Part shown: in pieces, positions 7,463-14,926 of the stretch
Numbering within the stretch: the first letter of the stretch is position 1
Layout of the letters: every line of letters begins with the position of its first letter
DNA from: Martinezella tropici
Lineage (GTDB): Bacteria > Pseudomonadota > Alphaproteobacteria > Rhizobiales > Rhizobiaceae
Length of the DNA stretch: 64,000 nucleotides
NCBI GenBank assembly: GCA_000799755.1
Contig: JUHI01000013.1
Span: 62,001-126,000, forward strand
Reading direction: 5' to 3'
Translations under genes and position numbers: made by a program
Notes under the pieces: generated by a model
What the model was told of the DNA's origin: nothing
Databases searched by the model: none
Seen by the model: the letters and a program-made list of their open reading frames with translations, nothing else

Positions 7463-8782
7463 ATGCTGACGAAGAATGAAACAATCTATGCGCTGTCAAG
7501 CGGGTCTGTACCCTCTGGAGTTGCGGTTATCCGAATTAGTGGTGCGATGGCTTTCGTTCTCGCGAGATCTCTTGCCGGAACATTGCCAGCTCCCCGCCAA
7601 GCCGCGCTTAAAACGATTCGGACTCGTAACGGTCTGATGATCGACCGCGGCCTTGTCCTGATTTTCCCAGGGCCTGCCTCTTTTACGGGTGAGGATTGCG
7701 CCGAGATTCATGTTCACGGCGGCAAGGCTGTGGTGAAGGCGCTTCTTGATGAACTCTCGACCTTCGAGAGTTGCCGTTTAGCCGAGCACGGAGAGTTCTC
7801 GCGGCGAGCTCTTGAGAATGGCAAGATGGATCTCGTCGAGGTGGAGGGCCTTGCTGACCTCATCAGCGCGGAAACGGAGATGCAGCGGCGGCTCGCCTTG
7901 GAGCATGCCGCTGGCGGGCTGTCGGTCCTTTATAATGGCTGGGCCGACAGACTGACGCGCGCACGGGCTCTGATCGAGGCGGAGTTGGACTTTGCCGATG
8001 AGGATGATGTGCCGGGTTCCGTATCGGACATGGTATGGACTGATATGCAGCATCTGCGCGCGGAACTTGCCGATCATCTGGCTGGTGCTGATCTTGGCGA
8101 GATCATTCGCGACGGTCTGAAGGTGGTGATTGTCGGAGCGCCTAACGCTGGCAAGTCCAGTCTCATGAATGCACTGGCAAAGCGCGAAGTGGCGATCGTT
8201 ACGGATATCGCGGGAACAACCCGCGATGTGCTGCATGTCGATCTGAATATCGAGGGATATGCGGTCAGGCTCTACGATACCGCAGGCTTGCGGGAGACCG
8301 ACGAGATTGTCGAACGTGAGGGTATTCGTCGTGCGCTGCGAACGGTGGCTGATGCGGATCTTGTTCTGTCTCTTGCCGAGATTGGCGATGAGGCGCAGCG
8401 GGACTTTCCGGGTTTCACCGGTAAAGTGCTGACACTCGGGACGAAGTCTGATATTCACCCCGGGACTCATGACAGATATGATGTGTTGATTTCGTCAGCC
8501 ACGGGCTCTGGATTGGCGGGCTTGCACGAGCTTCTTCGTCAAGATCTGCAGCTGCGTTCAGGGATGCTGTCTCTGGCTTTGCCAAGCCGACTGCGCCATC
8601 GCAAATTGCTGACAGAGAGTCTCAGTGCTGTCGAAGCCGCACTCGGCGCAGAAAATCAGGGTCTGGATATCAGGGCTGAATACTTGCGTCAGGCAGCGAC
8701 CAGCCTTGGGCGCATTACCGGGCGTGTCGACGTGGAAGATCTACTGGATGTGATCTTCTCGGAATTCTGTATTGGAAAATGA
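7463..8782 (+). CDS. mnmE: tRNA uridine-5-carboxymethylaminomethyl modification GTPase MnmE
   Basis: The 439-residue protein forms with MnmG the complex that installs the cmnm5 group on wobble U34 of certain tRNAs. It has the N-terminal tetrahydrofolate-binding domain (ending near residue 115), a helical domain and an embedded G domain with GAPNAGKSS (225-233), GTTRD and DTAG (272-275). The protein ends in the catalytic CIGK. ATG 7463 gives the family N-terminus (TIYALSSGSVPSGVAVIRISG region); ATG 7448 or TTG 7409 would add residues overlapping the rho terminator. A parS-like site overlaps its stop codon and mnmG follows after 105 bases. Confidence 0.95.
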   Translation: MLTKNETIYALSSGSVPSGVAVIRISGAMAFVLARSLAGTLPAPRQAALKTIRTRNGLMIDRGLVLIFPGPASFTGEDCAEIHVHGGKAVVKALLDELSTFESCRLAEHGEFSRRALENGKMDLVEVEGLADLISAETEMQRRLALEHAAGGLSVLYNGWADRLTRARALIEAELDFADEDDVPGSVSDMVWTDMQHLRAELADHLAGADLGEIIRDGLKVVIVGAPNAGKSSLMNALAKREVAIVTDIAGTTRDVLHVDLNIEGYAVRLYDTAGLRETDEIVEREGIRRALRTVADADLVLSLAEIGDEAQRDFPGFTGKVLTLGTKSDIHPGTHDRYDVLISSATGSGLAGLHELLRQDLQLRSGMLSLALPSRLRHRKLLTESLSAVEAALGAENQGLDIRAEYLRQAATSLGRITGRVDVEDLLDVIFSEFCIGK

Positions 8783-8795
8783 TTCACGTGAAACA
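8780..8795. other. parS-like palindrome (15/16) at the mnmE stop
   Basis: TGATTCACGTGAAACA has one mismatch to TGTTTCACGTGAAACA. Its first bases are the mnmE TGA stop codon. A second copy lies 40 bases downstream, so the mnmE-mnmG spacer carries a tandem pair. Confidence 0.75.
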
Positions 8796-8819
8796 GGGCG
8801 TCACGCGGCTCCTGGTTGA

Positions 8820-8835
8820 CGTTTCACGTGAAACC
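8820..8835. other. parS-like palindrome (14/16; inner 14 bases perfect) upstream of mnmG
   Basis: CGTTTCACGTGAAACC contains the full inner palindrome GTTTCACGTGAAAC, with mismatches only at the outermost bases. It lies between mnmE and mnmG, 40 bases from the copy at 8780-8795. Confidence 0.75.
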
Positions 8836-8887
8836 TTCTTGACTCCTGAAATTGGTGTGCCAAACAAACGGCACGACCGAGGACGTG

Positions 8888-10771
8888 ATGATGTTCGATG
8901 ACGTGTATGATGTGATCGTTGTGGGTGGTGGCCACGCAGGCAGCGAGGCTGCCGCTGCGGCTGCGCGCCTCGGCGCGCGTACGGCGTTGGTGACGCATAG
9001 GCGTGACACCATCGGGGTTATGTCCTGCAATCCGGCGATTGGCGGTCTCGGCAAAGGCCATCTGGTTCGGGAAATTGATGCTCTGGACGGCTTGATGGGC
9101 CGCGTCGCCGATGCAGCCGGTATCCAGTTCCGAATGCTGAATCGCAAGAAGGGTCCCGCCGTGCGTGGCCCGCGTACACAGGCGGACCGTAAGCTCTACC
9201 GCTTGGCGATGCAGGCCGGGATTGGCGCCATCGACAACCTCGATGTTATCGAGGGTGATGCGTTCGATCTTGCTTTTGAGCACGGCCGGGTGTCGGCAGT
9301 TGTCCTGAAGGATGGCCGTAGCATTCAATGTGGTGCCGTCGTGTTGACCACCGGCACTTTCCTCCGTGGCCTTATCCATATTGGCGACAAGAAGATACCG
9401 GCTGGCCGGGTCGGCGAAGAGCCGTCCGTCGGGCTTTCCAGCACGCTGCTTCGACACGGCCTCGCGCTCGGACGGCTGAAGACCGGAACCCCTGCCCGCC
9501 TCGATGGTGCGACCATTGATTGGGATTCGGTCGGACGACAGGGCGCGGACGAAGATCCGACGCCCTTCTCCTTCATGACCGATTCCATCGTGAATCCACA
9601 AATCGAATGCGGCGTCACCCGGACGACGCCGGAAACGCATAGGATTATTGCCGAGAACTTGAAGCGTTCGGCGATGTATTCCGGCCAGATCGAAGGTGTG
9701 GGGCCGCGTTACTGCCCGTCGATTGAAGACAAGATTGTCAAATTTGGTGAGCGGGACGGCCATCAAATCTTCCTTGAACCGGAGGGTCTCGATGACACGA
9801 CTGTCTACCCCAATGGCATATCGACCTCGCTTCCCGAGGAAGTCCAGGACGAATTCATAAGAACCATTCCGGGTCTGGAACGAGTCCGCATTCTTCAGCA
9901 TGCTTATGCCATCGAGTATGATCATGTCGATCCACGGGAACTGAAGCTGTCGTTGGAAGTGGAGAAAATTCCCGGCCTTTTCCTGGCGGGCCAAATCAAT
10001 GGCACGACGGGATATGAAGAGGCTGGCGCTCAAGGCCTCGTTGCTGGGTTAAACGCCGCGCGGCTTGCGTCTGGTGCCAAGCCGATCGAGTTCAGCCGCA
10101 CGGATTCCTATATCGGCGTCATGATTGACGATCTGACATCGCGCGGCGTTGCCGAGCCATATCGCATGTTCACGTCGCGCGCAGAATACCGCCTGTCGCT
10201 TCGCGCCGACAATGCAGACGTCCGTCTGACTCCTGCTGGTCTCTCCATCGGCTGTGTCGGTTCTGCCCGCGCTTCGCGTTTCGATCGATATATAAAGAGC
10301 CTCGAGCAGGCCCGCGAACGATTGAAAGGTCTAACGGTAACGCCGAACGAGGCAGAGAAGGTCGGAATGCATCTTAATAAGGATGGTCAGCGACGCTCCG
10401 CCTATGAACTTCTCTCGCATCCTGGTCAGTCCGTCGGAAATCTCTCGCGCCTTTGGCCAGAATTGCAGTCGATCGAGCGCAAGGTTGTCGAGGCTATCGA
10501 GATTGAAGCGGCCTACGCCGTTTACATGGATCGACAGACTGCTGATATTGTCCAGGCTCGGCGGGAAGAAGAGCGCGCTATTCCGCCGGAGTTCGACTTC
10601 TCCGTCTTGTCCGGTTTGTCCAATGAGCTGAAACAAAAGCTCGAGATGGCACGCCCGAAGAACATTGCGCAGGCCTCGCGGATAGACGGCATGACGCCAG
10701 CTGCAATCTCTCTGCTGTTGGCATATTTACGGAAAACGGGCGCCGCGGAACAACAGCAGCTTGTTTCCTGA
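8888..10771 (+). CDS. mnmG: tRNA uridine-5-carboxymethylaminomethyl modification enzyme MnmG (GidA)
   Basis: The 627-residue FAD protein is the partner of MnmE in U34 modification. The dinucleotide-binding motif VGGGHAGSE is at about residues 12-20. It is followed by MSCNPAIGGLGKGHLVREID and, later, GYEEAGAQGL, both MnmG signatures; the C-terminal MnmE-binding helical domain is complete. ATG 8888 follows GAGGA at 8879-8883; ATG 8891 is equally placed and in frame, while the further upstream start at 8852 adds non-conserved residues. It is 26 bases upstream of rsmG. The old name gid (glucose-inhibited division) reflects its usual place beside the origin. Confidence 0.96.
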   Translation: MMFDDVYDVIVVGGGHAGSEAAAAAARLGARTALVTHRRDTIGVMSCNPAIGGLGKGHLVREIDALDGLMGRVADAAGIQFRMLNRKKGPAVRGPRTQADRKLYRLAMQAGIGAIDNLDVIEGDAFDLAFEHGRVSAVVLKDGRSIQCGAVVLTTGTFLRGLIHIGDKKIPAGRVGEEPSVGLSSTLLRHGLALGRLKTGTPARLDGATIDWDSVGRQGADEDPTPFSFMTDSIVNPQIECGVTRTTPETHRIIAENLKRSAMYSGQIEGVGPRYCPSIEDKIVKFGERDGHQIFLEPEGLDDTTVYPNGISTSLPEEVQDEFIRTIPGLERVRILQHAYAIEYDHVDPRELKLSLEVEKIPGLFLAGQINGTTGYEEAGAQGLVAGLNAARLASGAKPIEFSRTDSYIGVMIDDLTSRGVAEPYRMFTSRAEYRLSLRADNADVRLTPAGLSIGCVGSARASRFDRYIKSLEQARERLKGLTVTPNEAEKVGMHLNKDGQRRSAYELLSHPGQSVGNLSRLWPELQSIERKVVEAIEIEAAYAVYMDRQTADIVQARREEERAIPPEFDFSVLSGLSNELKQKLEMARPKNIAQASRIDGMTPAAISLLLAYLRKTGAAEQQQLVS

Positions 10772-10797
10772 TACTGCAAGGTTAGAGAGTCCATAGA

Positions 10798-11415
10798 ATG
10801 GAATTGAACGGTGTACGTGTTTCACGTGAAACACAGGAGCGGCTGCAGCATTTTGCCGAGCTTTTTCAGAAGTGGGCGAAGACGATTAATCTCGTTGCAC
10901 CGTCTACGATTGATGATCTTTGGCGCCGCCATATCGCTGATAGTGCGCAGATCTTCCAGCTGCACCCCTCAACCGATCACTGGGTCGACCTGGGTAGTGG
11001 TGGCGGGTTTCCAGGGGTGATAACGGCGATCCTGTTGGCCGAACGAGGCGCAGGACATGTCGATCTGGTTGAAAGCAATCAGAAGAAGGCTGCTTTTCTG
11101 CGCGTTTGCCTGCGCGAATGCGATGCACGCGGCGCGGTTCATGCAATTCGAATCGAGGAAGCACCTGCGGTTATCGGAAATTGTGATGTGATTTCCGCGC
11201 GGGCGCTCGCCGAGCTCGAGATGCTGCTGGATTACGCAGCTCCCTGGCTTGAGCGCAATGAAAATCTGCGCCTGCTGTTGCATAAAGGCCGGGATTACGA
11301 GCGGGAGCTCAAGAAAGCCCGTGGTCGTTGGGAATTCGATCTGGTAAAACATGAGAGTGTCGTCGAGCGAGATTCCGTCATTCTGGAGCTAAGTCGCCTT
11401 CGACGCTTGATTTAA
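10798..11415 (+). CDS. rsmG: 16S rRNA (guanine527-N7)-methyltransferase RsmG (GidB)
   Basis: The 205-residue class I SAM methyltransferase makes m7G527 in 16S rRNA; loss of this family's activity gives low-level streptomycin resistance in other bacteria. The SAM-binding motif VDLGSGGGFPGV is at residues 63-74, and VDLVESNQKK gives the acidic residue for the ribose. ATG 10798 was chosen on position 26 bases after mnmG. Codons 7-12 (10818-10833) are written as an exact 16-bp parS palindrome, so the sequence RVSRET is constrained by both uses. parA follows 21 bases later. Confidence 0.95.
   Translation: MELNGVRVSRETQERLQHFAELFQKWAKTINLVAPSTIDDLWRRHIADSAQIFQLHPSTDHWVDLGSGGGFPGVITAILLAERGAGHVDLVESNQKKAAFLRVCLRECDARGAVHAIRIEEAPAVIGNCDVISARALAELEMLLDYAAPWLERNENLRLLLHKGRDYERELKKARGRWEFDLVKHESVVERDSVILELSRLRRLI
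10818..10833. other. Exact parS palindrome inside rsmG codons
   Basis: TGTTTCACGTGAAACA matches the 16-bp ParB-site consensus at all 16 positions and is a perfect palindrome. It lies inside the coding sequence of rsmG, 0.6 kb upstream of parA. Confidence 0.9.
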
Positions 11416-11436
11416 CCATAATTGGATATGCGGCAG

Positions 11437-12234
11437 ATGATCGGCGAGCGAAACCGGATTATTACCATCGCAAATCAAAAGGGCGGCGTCGGAAAAACCA
11501 CGACTGCGATCAACCTGGCGACAGCCCTTGCCGCCATCGGTGAGCGCGTCCTGATTGTCGACCTCGACCCTCAGGGCAATGCCAGCACGGGTCTGGGCAT
11601 CGAGCGACGTGATCGCAAGCTGTCCTCCTATGATCTGATGGTAGGAAGTCATGGTATCAAGGATACGGTTCAGGAAACGGCCGTGCCCAATCTCTTCATC
11701 GTGCCATCGACTATGGATCTGCTTGGCATCGAGATGGAGATCGCGCAGCAATCGGATCGCGTTTTCAAGCTTCGTCGCGCGCTGAATGCGTCGGACGCCC
11801 TCGCCTTCTCCTATATTCTGGTGGATTGCCCGCCTTCCTTTAATCTGCTGACGATGAACGCCATGGCGGCGGCACATTCCGTTCTGGTACCGTTACAGTG
11901 CGAATTTTTCGCCCTGGAGGGCCTCAGTCAGCTTCTGGAAACGGTCGACCAGGTCCGTCGGACAGTCAATCCCTCCCTTGATATTCAGGGAATCGTCTTG
12001 ACCATGTTCGATTCTCGCAACAATCTGGCGCAGCAGGTTGTCAGCGATGTCCGCACGCATTTGGGCGAGAAGGTCTACCATACGTTGATTCCGCGCAACG
12101 TTCGCGTGTCCGAGGCGCCGTCCTATGGCAAGCCGGCCATTCTTTATGATCTGAAGTGCGCGGGCAGCCAGGCCTATCTGCAGCTGGCGTCTGAAGTGAT
12201 CCAGAGAGAGCGGCAGCGAAAGGCTGCCGCCTAA
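11437..12234 (+). CDS. parA: Chromosome-partitioning ATPase ParA
   Basis: The 265-residue deviant Walker A ATPase (MinD/ParA family) binds DNA non-specifically as an ATP dimer and moves ParB-parS complexes. The motif KGGVGKTTT starts at Lys15, with the signature Lys15 and Lys20. IVDLDPQGNAST is the switch region and YILVDCPPS is Walker B. ATG 11437 gives the usual chromosomal ParA N-terminus (ERNRIITIANQKGG); ATG 11428 and TTG 11422 add up to five residues. It ends 34 bases before parB. The lack of an N-terminal HTH marks it as a chromosomal rather than a repABC-type protein. Confidence 0.96.
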   Translation: MIGERNRIITIANQKGGVGKTTTAINLATALAAIGERVLIVDLDPQGNASTGLGIERRDRKLSSYDLMVGSHGIKDTVQETAVPNLFIVPSTMDLLGIEMEIAQQSDRVFKLRRALNASDALAFSYILVDCPPSFNLLTMNAMAAAHSVLVPLQCEFFALEGLSQLLETVDQVRRTVNPSLDIQGIVLTMFDSRNNLAQQVVSDVRTHLGEKVYHTLIPRNVRVSEAPSYGKPAILYDLKCAGSQAYLQLASEVIQRERQRKAAA

Positions 12235-12268
12235 TGACGTAATATTTGTTCCAGAGTGAGTATCGGCG

Positions 12269-13153
12269 ATGAATGATGATCTTTCGAAGCGGCGTCTCGG
12301 GCGCGGATTGGCGGCTCTCATCGGGGAGATGGATCAGCCGGTGCCCGTGGATGCCGGTAGACCGGCCGTCAATCCCGATCGCCTGATCCCGATCGAATTC
12401 ATCAGCCGCAACCCGCGCAATCCTCGTCGCTACTTCGATGAGACCGAACTGCACGATCTCGCTAGTTCCATTCGTCAGCATGGCATCGTCCAGCCGGTAG
12501 TGGTCCGCACTGTTTCCACTGACCGGTTCGAGATTATCGCCGGTGAAAGACGCTGGCGGGCGGCGCAGCTTGCCGGTCTGATCGAAATCCCGGTCATCGT
12601 TCGAGATGTCGATGACAAGACCGCGCTTGAGATTGCTATCGTCGAAAACGTCCAGCGCGCCGATCTCAATCCGCTGGAAGAGGCGTTGGGCTATGAGCAG
12701 CTGATTGCCGAGCACGGCTATACGCAGAACGATCTCGGCGAGATCATCGGTAAGAGCCGCAGCCACGTCGCCAATTCTCTGCGTCTGTTGAAGCTTCCCG
12801 ATCCGGTGCGCGATATGCTCGCTGCGGGCTCGCTGTCTGCCGGCCATGCCCGCGCTCTCGTTTCGACGTCCGATCCGACGGCGCTGGCGCGCACCGTCGT
12901 TTCAAAGGGGATGTCGGTTCGCGATGCCGAGCGACTGGCTCAGAACGATATCAAGGCGCAGAATGACCCTCGCCCCGCCGGGGCGCGCAGGGACGAGAAG
13001 GATTCCGATACGCTCGCGCTGGAGCGCACGCTCTCCGATACGCTCGGTCTGGATGTCTCGATCAACCACCGCGGCAATGGCGGCCAAGTCAAGATCAGCT
13101 ACAAGACGCTGGAGCAGTTGGAAGAGATCTGCCGGCTGCTGGAACGCCGCTAG
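12269..13153 (+). CDS. parB: Chromosome-partitioning protein ParB
   Basis: The 294-residue parS-binding CTPase has the N-terminal segment KRRLGRGLAALIGE (ParA-stimulating, residues 7-20), the ParB/Srx CTPase domain with NPRNPRRYFDE and GERRWR (92-97), a central HTH around residues 150-174 (LGEIIGKSRSHVANSLRLL) and a C-terminal dimerisation domain. It loads at parS and spreads as a clamp. ATG 12269 lies 34 bases after parA. Its TAG stop at 13151-13153 is also the first three bases of an intergenic repeat element (13151-13266), which suggests that the element's insertion or retention fixed the gene's end. Confidence 0.96.
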   Translation: MNDDLSKRRLGRGLAALIGEMDQPVPVDAGRPAVNPDRLIPIEFISRNPRNPRRYFDETELHDLASSIRQHGIVQPVVVRTVSTDRFEIIAGERRWRAAQLAGLIEIPVIVRDVDDKTALEIAIVENVQRADLNPLEEALGYEQLIAEHGYTQNDLGEIIGKSRSHVANSLRLLKLPDPVRDMLAAGSLSAGHARALVSTSDPTALARTVVSKGMSVRDAERLAQNDIKAQNDPRPAGARRDEKDSDTLALERTLSDTLGLDVSINHRGNGGQVKISYKTLEQLEEICRLLERR

Positions 13154-13266
13154 AGCCGGATGATTTTTGGGTATGTTCGATCTAAAATCTGAATCCGCCC
13201 TAGAATCAAAGAAGTAGAGCATGGTGTCGTCCGAAAGCCGCTCACACTTTTCGGCATCATGCTCTA
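13151..13266 (-). repeat. 116-bp rhizobial intergenic mosaic element (RIME-like), copy 1
   Basis: On the minus strand this begins with a palindrome (13215-13266; arms TAGAGCATGATGCCGAAA and its inverted partner) and continues into a tail ending in CTCTA at the parB stop. The same architecture and near-identical sequence recur at 48835-48951 on the plus strand. It resembles the RIME-type palindromic elements reported between rhizobial genes; the family assignment is from memory of the sequence style. Confidence 0.8.
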
Positions 13267-13337
13267 GAAGCTCTATAGTAGTTTAAAAACAAATAGATAG
13301 CGTCACCTACAGATTGCCGCGCGATAGGCGCGTGACG

Positions 13338-13353
13338 TGTTTCTTGTGAAACA
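13338..13353. other. parS-like palindrome (14/16) at the holA 3' end
   Basis: TGTTTCTTGTGAAACA keeps both outer arms (TGTTTC and GTGAAACA) but has TT in place of AC at the centre. It lies between parB and the holA stop. Binding strength is uncertain because the central CACGTG is altered. Confidence 0.5.
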
Positions 13354-14391
13354 TTAGCCCTTGCGGGCCGACTGCAGAGTGGTTGCCAGCAGGGTCTGTG
13401 TTGCGATCGTGTCTTCAAGGCTTGCACGCTGCCGCGTCTGCAGAATGGCGGATTGAAGCCTGTTCATTTCACGGGCGATGGCGGCCGCAGACCACGTTTT
13501 GAGAGCCTGTTCGATGATTGGCTTGCGTCTGAAATGCAGGTGGCGTCCATGCGTCTGCATGACTTGCGTGGCCGCAATCCGCTTCTCATCCATCTCTGCC
13601 CGCATGGTGTCGAGCATCTGAAACTGTCGGAGGCATCCCTGCAGCACGAGAAACATCGGGGTCTTGGAAGATGCTATCTTCTGCATGGCGTGTAGAAATG
13701 CTTCCGAATCGCCCTTCAGGATGGCATCGACGGCATCGTCGGTGGAAATCGCACTGGCGTCGCCGATGATTTCATTCACATGGTTTTCTTCAATGGTCCC
13801 CTGCCCTCGGCAGTAAAGCGCCAGCTTGCGAACCTCGTTGCGCGAGGCGATGCGGTCGCCGCCAAGAAGCTCGAGCAAGGCCTGACGGGCAGACGGCGCA
13901 ATGCGTAGCCCCTCACTTGCCAGTTCGGTGTCGATCAGACCATTGAGAGCTCTGGCATCGTCGGCATAGCAGGGGATCGCTGCGACGGAGCGCGCCGGCT
14001 CCGCTACTTTCCGCAAGCCTGAGCCCTTCTTGAGATCTCCGGCTTCGATGATGACGAAACTGGCATCCGGCGGGCTTTCAGCAATGATTTGCAGGGAGTC
14101 GACCAGCGACTTCTCGTTAGCGGCGCCGCGAATCCATACGAGTTTCTCGCCGCCGAACAGGCCGATGGCGTTGACTTCATCAAGCAGGCGTCCGGCATCG
14201 TTCTGCAGATCGCCAACGTCGAGCTTGATAAGGGAAAAGGCGTCGTTCAGATCGACGCCGGTCTTGCCGGCGATCAACGTGGCACGCTCGGAAACCAACC
14301 CGCGATCGGGGCCGTAGATCACGAAGACCCGGTAGTTGCGCGCGGCATTTTGGAGGAATCCATCGAATTCGTGAGATTTGACTTCCGCCAT
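13354..14391 (-). CDS. holA: DNA polymerase III delta subunit
   Basis: The 345-residue clamp-loader subunit opens the beta sliding clamp. It belongs to the AAA+-like HolA family: the VFVIYGPDRGLVSERA segment (about residues 22-37) occupies the position of a P-loop but lacks GKT, as expected for the non-hydrolysing delta subunit. A central lid region (ELLGGDRIASRNEVRKLALY) and the C-terminal collar helices follow. ATG 14389-14391 is the start. It is third in the leftward leuS-lptE-holA operon, 13 bases after lptE; this trio is conserved in Rhizobiales. Confidence 0.93.
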   Translation of the reverse strand: MAEVKSHEFDGFLQNAARNYRVFVIYGPDRGLVSERATLIAGKTGVDLNDAFSLIKLDVGDLQNDAGRLLDEVNAIGLFGGEKLVWIRGAANEKSLVDSLQIIAESPPDASFVIIEAGDLKKGSGLRKVAEPARSVAAIPCYADDARALNGLIDTELASEGLRIAPSARQALLELLGGDRIASRNEVRKLALYCRGQGTIEENHVNEIIGDASAISTDDAVDAILKGDSEAFLHAMQKIASSKTPMFLVLQGCLRQFQMLDTMRAEMDEKRIAATQVMQTHGRHLHFRRKPIIEQALKTWSAAAIAREMNRLQSAILQTRQRASLEDTIATQTLLATTLQSARKG

Positions 14392-14404
14392 GCCGCGCCC
14401 TTGA

Positions 14405-14926
14405 TCAGCGGCTGAGCGCAGCGGCGATGTCGGCCGCTACCATCTCGGCAACTTCCCTGGCGGCGCGGTCTTCCGAATCGCGAATTGCGCGCTGCTTGGC
14501 GAATTCCTGCGTCGGGAAGTCGACGAGCGATGTCACCGCGCGGCTACCGGACTTGATGACTTTGCCAGTGCTGATTTCCTTCAAGGTAAAGGAGGCTGTT
14601 ACGGTCGTGCGACCTGCGCCGGACGTGTCCGAAGATGGAAGATAGAGCACGCCGCCAGTACCGGAGCTGACGCTCAGATCGACATTATATTTCGGCGTCT
14701 TGGTCTCGCCCGCGCCTCGTCCAGCGATGAAGATCAGCTGATTGCGGACTTCCTGGCTGACGCGCGTACCGACTTGGGAGAAGGAAACCTCCGAGAGCTT
14801 CTGCGTGACACCCGTGCTGACGGCATAGAGCGGCCGTACCTGGCAGGCCGACAGAAGGCCAGCAACAGCCACCAGAGACGCAACGCCGGCGATGCGGGCG
14901 AACTTGAAAAGAGTATCAGACGACAA
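14405..14926 (-). CDS. lptE: LPS-assembly lipoprotein LptE
   Basis: The 173-residue lipoprotein is the plug of the LptD outer-membrane pore for lipopolysaccharide export. The signal peptide ends in the lipobox LLSAC with Cys28, followed by QVRPLYA, the typical LptE mature start. The start codon appears to be TTG at 14924-14926; no ATG lies nearby in frame before the signal peptide. The gene overlaps the 3' end of leuS by 11 bases, so expression depends on the leuS messenger. Sequence conservation in this family is low, but the position between leuS and holA is the classic one. Confidence 0.88.
   Translation of the reverse strand: MSSDTLFKFARIAGVASLVAVAGLLSACQVRPLYAVSTGVTQKLSEVSFSQVGTRVSQEVRNQLIFIAGRGAGETKTPKYNVDLSVSSGTGGVLYLPSSDTSGAGRTTVTASFTLKEISTGKVIKSGSRAVTSLVDFPTQEFAKQRAIRDSEDRAAREVAEMVAADIAAALSR

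Noticed and set aside
13151..13266. Reading the palindrome after parB as a simple terminator
   Set aside because: There is no T run and a near-identical copy occurs elsewhere, so a repeat element explains it better, though it may still end transcription.
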